A stretch of 64,000 bases of DNA from Mytilus galloprovincialis (lineage: Eukaryota > Mollusca > Bivalvia > Mytilida > Mytilidae): NCBI RefSeq assembly GCF_965363235.1, contig NC_134845.1, forward strand, positions 13,640,101 through 13,704,100. The letters run 5' to 3'. The notes under the pieces are model-generated. The model saw nothing but the letters and a program-made list of their open reading frames with translations, was not told the origin of the DNA and searched no databases. Shown here one piece after another: positions 11,770 through 23,600 of this stretch. The position numbers were made by a program, and so were the translations under genes. Within the stretch, counting starts at the first letter, position 1; the number at the start of each line of letters is the position of its first letter.

Positions 11770-13037
11770 CACGGATGGGGTAATTGAAAATGTAATGGTA
11801 ATTAAGTGTAATGCATTACAATTTTCCATGTAATTGAATGTAATGTGTAATTAAGCATTTTTTTAATTACATGTAATGGTAATTTAATTAATTACATTGA
11901 AAAAAGCATGTAATGCTCAATTACTTTTGAATTACATTTCAATTAAATGTACTTTATTGGTGTTAAAGGTAAGGATTTGTGTTTAATAATATAAATTGTA
12001 AAATTATATTTATTTTTCAAATATTGATATCATATACTTTTTTAATATATAAAGTCTGTAATTCATTCTGAAGTTTTTATATTATTTATTTGACCTACAT
12101 ACATGACAGAATTATTTTGAATAGACTAAAATTATAATTTAAAAAAAGTCAGGATCAAATATTTGTGTTGTTCAGTTTTTAAGAAAGATCTTTTAACTAA
12201 ATAGATTGATAAGTAATTAATCACCTTCTAAAACAAAAACAAAAAAATGTGTCACTTTGAAAAATCATTCCTAGATACTTCATTTAGAATTTAAAATCAC
12301 TGCACACAATCATTTTGTCAAATTAGTATACACAAAAGGATTATTGAAATAAAAATTAACAGCTATGAAAACAAACAGCAACTAATCAGATTAAAATGTC
12401 CAGGGGCAATGCCACTATTACATGTATTTCATCTAATTAGCAAAATATTGCTAATATTTAGACATTTATATATACATTGTTTGTACTAAAAACTAGTTTC
12501 AATATTGTGACAAGCACACTTTTCAATATTTTTAAAGTAAAAAAAAAATTTTTTTTATTTATTTATAATTTCTTTATTGAATTATGTTTAATTTAAATGA
12601 CTTCACTTGAGATGTCAAAATACACCTTGATGTATTGACAAGTTAATAGGAACAAATTCCCTCTCCTATCAATGTCATGATCTTCTGATCAAGCAATATC
12701 TGCCAGATATGTTCCTGTCGAAAGACTATTTTGAATTGCTGTCAAAGTGTACAGACAAGAGTGATTCAGACTAAATGACAAAACATTAAAATAACTAATG
12801 ATTATCAATTGCAACCCTTAAACTATGGTTACATGAATATTTTACACATGTATAATATTGATAAAAAATATGATGAAATGTAATGTGTAATTTAATTAAT
12901 TACTTTAGTAAAGTAATTGTAATTTAATTAATTACATTTCAAAAACTGTGTAATGTGTAATTAGTGTAATTGATCATTTTTGCAATGTAATGTGTAATTT
13001 AATTAATTACATTCCTATGTAATTAACCCCAAGTCTG
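11770..13037. mobile_element. hAT-type non-autonomous element with 8-bp duplication ATTGAGAC
   Basis: ATTGAGAC occurs at 11762-11769 and 13038-13045. The ends begin CACGGATGGGGTAATT on the left and CAGACTTGGGGTTAATT on the right inverted. Each end is followed by iterated palindromic AATTTAATTAATTACATT units (11790-11950 and 12880-13020). Duplication length and CA-G-type ends fit hAT. The interior is AT-rich and non-coding. Confidence 0.82.
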
Positions 13038-13074
13038 ATTGAGACAACTCTTCACAACTGACTAAATGACACAA

Positions 13075-13165
13075 TATTAACAACTATAGGTCACCGTACG
13101 ACCTTCAACAATGAACAAAGCCCATATCGCATAGTCAGTTGTAAAGGGCCATGAATGGAAACAGC
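13075..13165 (-). mobile_element. Short Penelope-type tail fragment, reverse orientation
   Basis: aacaactataggtcaccgta, cgaccttcaacaatgaac and aaagcccatatcgcatagtc match the tail at 58158-58320. Confidence 0.6.
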
Positions 13166-14620
13166 AAAACAATATCTCACCGAGGGACATATAAAGGACA
13201 AGTTTAAATCAACAATGATTTAAATATTTTTAAAAATATTATTTGCACGATCACGTTCACTTTAATAACAAAAAATTAACCTACTCTATAGGAGGCGAAA
13301 GATACGTCGGAAATGACACTCACAAGTCGAAAACGACAACACCATGACAAAAAATAAATAAACCAACAACACAAAAACAAAATCACAAGACATATAAAAC
13401 GATGAAGCAGAGGGGTATCTCACTGCTGAGAAATGGGAAATTTAACAATCGGAAAATTGATATCATTACGTTTGGTTTGTCATAATTTATATTCTATTTT
13501 GAACTCGTACAATTTGTATCAATATCGAGGAGAAGATTGAGAAATGAAGCAATTAGATACACGAGATATAAGAACTCATTAAAAAGTGGGTTATATTGAG
13601 TGACTGAACATCATCAATTATATCTGAAAGTGGAATTAGATAACTTTACAAGATACTTTTTATTTTGGGCTTTAGACATTTTTGTTAGAATTCAGCTCTG
13701 CTTCATATGAGTACAACCAGTTTCCTAGCAGTGATTAAAAGCCTTTTTGGAATACTGACTATTTGCATGCTGAAATATCAGTTTTCAACTCTATGACCAT
13801 TACTATCCATTTAAAGTTAGTACTATATACCCAAGTATGACTTGACGTTTGTTAATTATATATTCAAAAGATATGATTTAGAAATATTTGCATAAAGTAG
13901 CACATACTTCACTTGCATCGAATCAACACCGATTTGTGTTTGAATCGGCCCAACATGCCGCGCCCTATATAAAACCGCCCTATATAAAACGCTAATATGA
14001 TTGATAGACGTTGTCTAGTGGGAACAGTCTTGGGCAGGTTTGTTGGATAGTTCTAAACATATACATACTATTGGAGATTCCATGGAGTGAACGAATTTGA
14101 AGGGCCCGAAGCAGTCTTAATCTGGGCGTCCATATGTTGAATTATTCTGCATATCCTGGTACGTATGTATCGGTACTGATTTAATACAAAGTGTTTTGAT
14201 TGCACCAGTTGTCTTACTGTTTTGAATTTATTGGATTTAGAGTGTTAACTCTTCAATATTAGTCTGATATGACTTGGCATTTTGATTTGACCTCGGTTCA
14301 ACATATTCAAGTCAATATACACGTGCTCTTTATTTGGATCATTCATTGAACATTTAAGGCAAAACAAATCTTTAAGGGCTTAACAATTTCTTTTAATTGT
14401 AAAGACAAATATGTGAAACTTAACAACTTTCTTGCAGCAGTTGACACTTCAGTTATACTAAAATAAACGTTAACATATAGATGATCTACCTCTACTTCTA
14501 CTAATATTGCTACTACTACTTCTTGTCATAATTAATATAAAACATTATTATTATGTTGTCTGAATTACTGATAATCTAATAAAAGTTTATTTTATTTATA
14601 TCCATGTTTAGAAATAATTA

Positions 14621-17600
14621 TCAATGTCTTGAGACTCCAGCTAGAATAGCTCCTGTAATGGCTATACCAAATCCTAGGAAAAGTATGAGTAAATTACGAG
14701 TGCCCTGAAAAGTAAAGAAGAAAATTGTTAGATTTATGTTAATTGTCAAGATTTTCGTTTTGTTAGTTTTTTCAATTGTTATGTTGAAAGATTTGTTGAA
14801 GAGATGTACATGAATCATTCGGCTGTTATCTGCTCTTTGGTCGGGTTATAGTCTTTTTGACATTCTCCCCATTTCCATTCTCAACTTTATTCAAAATCAA
14901 AATGGGAAAACATATTTGAAGAAAGCTGGTCAGGATACATATGGTATTAAAACGTGATACTTAAGTAGTTAAACCTTATTTCCTTTAAAAACTAAATAAA
15001 TTGTTTAAAACCAAATTTATAGTTTTTCATACTACACAGATTGGGAAAATTATGAAAATTTTACTTTTATTCATGAGGTTGCAATGTTAAGTTTTACCTT
15101 GCATCTCATTTTATAAAGTTAAAAAGGACAAACACTTACAAAATAAGGATATATGGCTGTTTAATAAGTTCACGGCCGACACTCGGCTAACCGAGAGATT
15201 GGTCGGTTAATCTATATTGAGTATGCGGCTATATCGGCGGTTGGTCTGTTAATCGGGTTGGCTAAAGTCTGTTAATCAGGTGTTATCGAGAAAATCATTG
15301 AAAGTTCAGCATGTTTCATTGTATAACTTTCTAATTATATTTTCATCATAAAAAGTATCCATGTCTAACAAAACAATTCAATGTACTGAATTCAGTGGTT
15401 TAATTATTATTTTTCTAGCTTCGATGTACAATCTATAAAATGAAAAGGCGGGTTACTCATCAATAAATTTATACACATTTTACACACATAAAATGTACAC
15501 AAAATGACACATTGGTTAAATTTACTTGCATTCAATATTTTGAACATCGAAAAAAGACAGGCATTATGTTTGTTAACCGTATTGAAAAAATCTGTATTTT
15601 GGTGACATAAATCAATCTTTATTTAAAACCTGGTCTGTTAATGGGTCGGATGTATAAAACCCGGTCTGTTAATTGGTCTGTTAAGAGTTATGAATGGCAA
15701 TAAAAGTATAATTTTATTGCTATATTGGGTGTTATCGGATCAAATGAGTAGGCTCAAGACGAGTGGCTAAAATATACGAAAATAACACATGAGCAATGAA
15801 ACATAACATACTGTGGATTCATTTTTATTCGTGGTATACCAATGTTCGTGGGTTTCGTGGGGCATAGCGAACCACGAATTTAAGAATTCAACGAAGAATA
15901 ATCCCGATAAATATGTATGAAGTTGGATGTTTATTTCCGGTTACGTTATGCAGTTCTTGTAAAGTGTTGACTAGCGATAAACATTGTAACATAACACGTG
16001 TTTTTTATTGAAAGAAGATACAAGTATTTTAATTAAATCAATAATAAATATATCGAATATCAGTGATAATTTACTTTTTAAAATTGATTTAAACTTTTTG
16101 GAAAAAAAAACTGCAAGTTGTTAATTACCGTGTCATAGTTTGGTTTACTAGTGATCGAAAATCAATGGGATTATTAAGTACGGGGATATTGCCCGTAGGT
16201 AATATTGTTTATGACAGGAACATTTATTTTCACACCTTTTACTTATATGACTGTTTATTATATCGTGATTAGGGAAATGAGCTTTCAATCATAAAGTTTT
16301 GATTGCATTATAGAATTCCGACAAGCATTTGTAAAACAAACAAATAATTAGTTGTCTTTGTCCATTATTGTAAAAGAAGTTTTTAATAACACTTTAACCT
16401 AAAATGACCAAGCGAGGATTTTGACAATTCAAAACTTTTTCAATGAATTCCTTACTTTTAGTTTGTTTTATTATTGATCAAAGCAAGGAGGTTATATGAT
16501 CTCCTAAATCAAAAAGAAATCCAAGAATTACGTATCTGATTTTTTTCTTGTAATCAGCGATCCACAAATTTACGTATACCACGAAACGTCTTGTTTTCTC
16601 TATCCACGAAAATTGATACCCACGAAAAGAAATGAATCCACAGTATACGGAAACAACACATGAAATTGAAAATTGATGAAAATGGTTTCAAAAAGTGTAA
16701 TATTAAAGTAATATTAATTTCATCCAATAATGATCGCATATATCATGTTGATTCTGTTAAATTGTCTTGAATGACACAAATCTGTCATCTACATTGGTAA
16801 CCAGTATATAAATCAGAGATAAACGTCGTAATGTAACTAAACATCAGTAAGTAAAATATATTGGGATGACAAAATATGAAAAATAAAGAAAAAATAATGA
16901 GGAAGATAAATAAAATGTAGAAAAAAATGACATAACAATTTAAAGAATACAGAAATAAACAATACCCCCAATCCGGACCCTCATGGTATACACGAGAATC
17001 TGGATGGAAACGTAGAATATAGAATAATATATAAAGACAGTAGAGAGTGATACATTGCTAAAAAAAGGGGAGAAAAATAATACTTGTTTAAGAATACACA
17101 CATGAAACACCGATGGCTGTTGAAACAGTAACGGATTGCGATGTACTTATATTGGTGACAAATTCTAGAAGTTTACATGCGGACAACTATGGTGGCAGGT
17201 TAATGCCATTTTGCGTTTTAGCGCTTTAGCGTTTTCGCCTTACATATTCTATATGGCGAAAACGCGAAATTGCGAAGTCGAAAACGCGAAAACGCAAAAC
17301 CGATTTCTCGTTTTCGACTTCGCGTTTTCGCGTTTTCGACTTCGCGATTTCGCCTTTTCGCGATTTCGCGTTTTCGCCCTATAGAATATGAAAGGCGAAA
17401 TCGCGAAAACGCGAAATGGGCTTCACCGGTCATCATGGACAACCAATTGGATGATGCTGACGAATTAGGGTTTAACGTTTAGTGACAAATATCATGTTCA
17501 TATGTGAACGAGAACACGTTATATGTACCCTGTGTTGTATTAGAAAGACACTTTCAGTCGGAATTGAGAACGTGCTACTTCGAACAGACACAAAAATTAA

Positions 17601-20600
17601 GGCTGATTGAAAACGTCAATAACAAATTCATGCATATTCCAGGGGCCAATCCATATCACGCTATATTGCAGTGACACACCCTTCAATAAAATGCAAAGAA
17701 AGTCAAACTAAAAATGCTCTTTCTAGGATACTGTGGCACCGTATTGTCATTTTTGTTTACTCAGGAACATCTCATTCTTAAATTTTTCAAAGGTAGCAAA
17801 ATTATTGTCGTGGCTAAACAACTCTTAACTGACACAATTTCAATTGTCCAACCCTTAACAGACTTTATTCCCATAATTTTCACTAAAACGTGGTATTATT
17901 CACGTTATTTTACAATTATGAAATATTTACTAATGTCAATTTATTTTTTAGAACCACAGTACTATTTTTTGTCCTTTAAATGATATCTAAATTTGTTTGT
18001 TTCGCCTTTTATTAAAAAAATTGCTATGCATATAAGCATAAATACTACATACTTGCGCAACGCCTTTTAGTTTTACTGAAAACTGCGCAGACTAAGAAAT
18101 GTTTTTACAAGTGCAAAATGTTCTATGATAGATATCATTTTGTCAGACACTTTTCTTTTTATGATTTGGTTCTTATAACATGTCAAAAATCTGTATATTT
18201 GATAGAGTTTAACATTAAATTAAGCGTTTTACTCTTAACAGACGTATAACCAACCCGATTAACAGACCAATCGTCCATATAGCCGCATACTCAATATAGA
18301 TTAACCGACCAATCTCTCGGTTAGCCGAGTGTCGGCCGTGAAGTTATTCCCGCTAACAATGTGTGTAAACAGCCTGTGGTAGGTTTTGTTCTAATTTCTG
18401 TATTGCATTATTAATTTAAACATTCAAATGAACGAAAGCAAAAATCAAGTACATGTCATCATTATTCATTGTTCATCGAAATTAGATCTAATTCGTATTC
18501 ATACTTACCTGAATTTCTTTAAAAACTAGAACACCCCATAAAGATGCTACAATCGATGGCCCTGTTGTGACTATAGGAAACGCAACTGGTATTGATAATG
18601 ACCTATTTGCCACAAACCAACAACTAGTTCCAACAGACCACATAACTCCTGATATTAATCCAGGTAAAATCACTTTCGGGTATATCTTTGGTTTATTTTT
18701 CATGAATATAATATATATAACGAAAAATGCTGTACTTGTTATATATAAACCACAAAAATCGGCAAATACGTAATCAAGACCTACAAAAGATAAAGATAAA
18801 AAGTAAAATCACAAAAATACTGAACTCCGAGGAAAATTCAATCGGAAAGCCCCTAATCACATGGCAAAATCAAATGACAAAACACATAAAACGAATGGAT
18901 AGAAGTCAGTTAAACATGTGAAATTTAAAATAAAAAGAAATTCAACAAATTCAAAACGTTCTAGATATAGGATCAGTACGTTAAACTTTTACTGTTATCC
19001 AACAAACTCTTTATTTTATTTGAGGGAAAAAATGCGCCATTTAATCCTGGTATCTATGATGAGTTTATTAACTTTATTTACATGTACATAATTTATTTGA
19101 TTGTTAATTCATTCCATCCTGACAAAATATAGTTCTATTACCGTTTAAAGTAGCACCGGGATAGAGTTTTGGGTGATCCTGAACATACGTAGCACCAGTA
19201 AACATTTGACCATACAAAGCACCGGAAAATATACACAGTACCAAGCCTCTAAAATGCAAAAAAAGTAATTAAAATTAAATCATACATGGAGATTAAATAG
19301 ACTATCCTATGAATAAGCATATGTCTGCTGCTGGTGGACGTTTTGTCCCCGAGGGTATCACCAGACCAGTATTCAGCACTTCGGTGTTGACATGAATTTC
19401 AATAAAAGGTCATTTTTATAAATTTCATGTTTATAAAACTTTGAATTTTCGAAAAACTAAGGATTTTCTTATCCCAGGAAAAGATTACCGTAGCCGTATT
19501 TGGCACATTTTTTTGAAATTTTGGGTCTTGAATGCTCTTCAACTTTGTACTTGTTTGGCTTAATAACAATCTTGATCGGAGCGTCACTGATGAGTCTTAT
19601 GTAGACGAAACGCGCGTCTGGCGTATCAAATAATATTCCTGGTACCTTTGATAAATTTTTTTTCTGTAATGCTTTATTGTTTGACCATTCCTTTCAGTTT
19701 TGCACTATTGCAACTGGGAATTTCTTTTCTTATTTCGATTTTCTTACTTATGCCTTTTAATTGTTTTTAATCATTTAGCTTTCAAATAAGTTAATTAGTG
19801 ACATTTAATAATGCAGCTTTTTTATATTTTCCATCGTCTAAAATTAAGTAAGAAAAAATGTATACTTTTTGTTTGCTTTTAACTAAACTCATACACGTTA
19901 TCAAACCAATCTACACGATACTTTATACTACCCTCTTAAAATGTTTACAAACAAGTTACTTACACAATTCTTTGCATACCCGGCGATAGTCTGTCTATAT
20001 AGGATTTTTCATCACTTTGATCATCCATATTTATAGTTTTGTCCTGCAAATGGTAATTGTAACGAATATAACAATTCTATTTGCTTGACAATTATTGTAA
20101 CTGTTATGTAAAACTGTAAAAGAGAGGCGAAAGATACCAAAGGGATATTCAAACACAGAAGTCGAAAATAAACGGACAATGCCTTGTAAAAAAAAAAGAT
20201 GAAAAGAAAATGACAAAAAGACAAGTATGTAAAAACCCGATGATAAGTCCAGCTCAGTAGGTAGGTCACCTTCGGGTGAAAGAGGACGGAATTAAAGTGA
20301 CGGCCATTGGAACATATTTGTCATTTGTGAAACGGATATTCAATAACGGTATACTTTTTTTAAGCGTTATGAAAACATTGAAACTTAGAGTTTACATGAC
20401 CATTTATTACGTTTTGAAAGCACTGTATTGATTGACTGTACTAATACGTTTTATAATTAGCTATAAAACCAGGTTTAACCCACCACTTTCTTCTGAAAAT
20501 GCCTGTACCATTTAAAGGAATATGGCAGTTGTTATTCACTTTTTTTAGTTGAATGATAGCGTTCGATTTTGTCAGTTTTTATATTATTCTTTTTTTAATT

Positions 20601-23600
20601 TGCCTTTGAGTTCAGTATTTTTGCTAAACGTTTATACTATATTTTATTTTGATTTTAATAACGTTTTTTCGTTTTCAAATTGTATATAAACAGTTTAGTT
20701 AAGAACAAAGATTTATTTTGCAGTAACAATCGGTAGGTGGAAGCATCTCTATAATGGTTTTGATCTTCCGTAAACTAAACCTTTACAAGCACCTCTGAAT
20801 ATAGATGTCCGTAAAATATTTTATGTGCGTATATTTGTGTCGGGGATGAAAAAAAAATGTTACCTTGTTATTTTTCGACTGGTAGGATGAATCATTACTT
20901 TTTGAACCATAATTTTGTTGTAATACCTTAAATAAAACACATGAAAACAATATTATGAGATACTAACTGTTTGCTACACTTTGATTTAAGTTGGTGTATC
21001 AGTGATATATCAAATGCTAGTTTAAGCTATTCTACTTATTGTCAGCTTCATCACATTCTTCTTAATTCTAGGTATAGACATATAAGTATGTACATGTACG
21101 CTCGTGTAATGTTTTATTTCTGTGTAAACTTCGTTGACTATTTGATACAATAACAATAGAGTGTGTTGCATTTCGTGATCACAAATGAAAAATATTAATA
21201 TAACTACTCATCTGTTTTGACATTTTCGCTGCACACAGCTGACTACGTTTTTTTCTTTAAATTTCTATATAATATTTCAATGAGAGTAAATTTTATCTTA
21301 TTTGTATACGTATATATCTATTCAATTAAAAACCCTACAATAAAGCAATTGTTGTTTATGTCAATAATTTAAACAACAGTTAGAGCTTAGTTGGTATCTT
21401 TGGTTGTATGTTTCGCAATGCTTTCAAACTCGTACTTTATTTGGCCTTGTTAAATTTTTTAAATTCGATTAATACCGATGACTCTTTTGTAGACGATACA
21501 TGCGTCTGGCGTACACAAATGAAATCGAATGATCTATCCCATTTAATATATATTTGATTCAATTAAAATCAGCGGTCAAGTTAAGAAACCACAACTCACA
21601 GAACAATCATCATTACATGTAAATTCACTTGACGCGAAGTATAAGCCTAAGAAGTCTCCATGAATTGAGAGTGTAATTATAGGTTTCATAACGAGTGAGA
21701 ATTAGATATCGATTGATATCAACTCGAGTTATTTAATTTCAATAATAATAAACGAGCCTATGGCGAGTTTATTATTATTGAAATTAAATAACGAGAGTTG
21801 ATATCAAGCGATATCTTATTCTCACAAGTTGTAAATTAAACCTATTTCTCTGATGGCAAAAAGTTGTATGTGCGTGGCCTATTTGTTGCGAGTTGTGTTG
21901 CTACGGCCGTTTTTCTTTGCAACGCGTACTGATCTTTCTCTTATGGTTGGGGCCTGTTATCTAATTTGTAACAAGTGTATTGACACGCTTTTGCACAATA
22001 ATTAACAAATAACTCACTTGTTGCGCCTTAAAATCTTCTTTTTATCAAAATTTATTGCATTCTGAAGCGGCACAGAAGTCCGAAAACGCCCGGTGTTTAT
22101 GTATGACACCGAAAGCATACCTATGACGTCACGTAGTGTTGGGACCAAAGAAGATAACATCTTTTCGCGGAATTTTCTTTAATGAAGATTTTACACTGAA
22201 ATTGTGATTGAAATTTAATTATGAACTTGTTTTGCATTAGAATAGAGATAACTGTATTGTATTTGAAGCTTTGCGGACGTCCATCGGTAGTTTTACTGTC
22301 GCATACAGAGGGAAATTGAAATTGGAAGTTGTACCAGTTATAATGCCCTTTGCTCCGTTTATAACCTTACACGGGTTCCTTTCTTTATTTCTTCGTCCAT
22401 GATAAGATTTATATTAGATTATGCAGACGATAAATCAGACGAAAATCGCGAAAACCGGAAGTAAACAATCAGTTGTCAAGAAAAAAAGTAGTCCCGGCAT
22501 GACCTTTTCCAGTGAATAATGACCTGATCAACGGCCAATGAAAATATTGGAAATTTACGAGATAAGCCAATCAAATTAACGTAATTTTGATATCACTTTT
22601 TCATATCACACTCCGTACGGTGTGATACGAAAAATATCTATTCACGTGGGAGTTAGATAACAGGCCCCAACCATAAGAGAAATTAATTTATAAGGAATAT
22701 ACCTCTGATACTAATGGTTCATTCTCGATCTCAGCAGGTGTTACATCGTTTTTTATCAAAGAAAAGACAACAGCACTGAAATGAAAATAGCATTGGAACA
22801 ATACAAGAGGTGTACTTAGAAAATCAAGACGTACACTTGTAGAAAAAGACCTAATGATGCCAATGCTATAAATTTATTAAGATGGCAGTGAAAATATAAG
22901 CCCTTTAGTTCGATTGTTTTACTGCAATCGTCCAATTATACGTTGAACCATTACTAAATTGTTATTTTGTATTAATCAAAATCAAAATTGGTCTGGTCAT
23001 TGCACTTCATCCTTTACAGTTTTCGACATTGATCTATGAAATACACTATCATTATCATGGATAAATGAATAGCTTTTTATATAGTGTTGAGACATTTATA
23101 TTGTTTGAGATCGACGTATTGTCAAAAAAACTACAACAAAAAAAGAATTAGATAAAATATGCACAAGGTTCTGTTATCTCGAAACGAATTTTAGCGTTGC
23201 ATATATAGAATGGAGGCATATATATTGTTGAATGTTGTAAACTGCCCTCTAAATGTCTTTTGGTTATTGGTGATGGTTACTGTCTCATTGACCTATTCCA
23301 AATATTTTTTTTCCATAATTAAAAGGTAAATTATCATGTCATTTAAGAAAATAAGTATTGTAACTATCCTTACTTTTCATTGACAATATGTGTAATTAAT
23401 TATTATGCATGTCATGGCATTCTTTTCTATGTTATTTTACTATACAGACCTCACAACACACAAAGCGACACCAGCATAATTCATGGCCTTGTTGTTTGGT
23501 ACTGCCTTCGTCACGCCAAAAAATCCAAATCTACCAAATATATGAGATAGTGAAAACCCTATCAGAAGGGAGAATTATAGTATTTACAATGGGAGAAACG

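Larger units (their letters stand above)
15171..18340. mobile_element. 3.17-kb TIR element with about 95-bp inverted ends and AAGTT duplication
   Basis: AAGTT stands at 15166-15170 and 18341-18345. The ends read CACGGCCGACACTCGGCTAA and its inverse and stay paired for about 95 bp. Inside are a nested TIR element (15811-16643) and a CpG-rich simple block (17200-17430). No transposase was recognised. It lies in the last intron of TMEM144 copy A, between exons 8 and 9. Confidence 0.85.

Noticed and set aside
17218-17482. Arg-rich open frames on both strands
   Set aside because: By-products of the CGAAAACGC low-complexity block.
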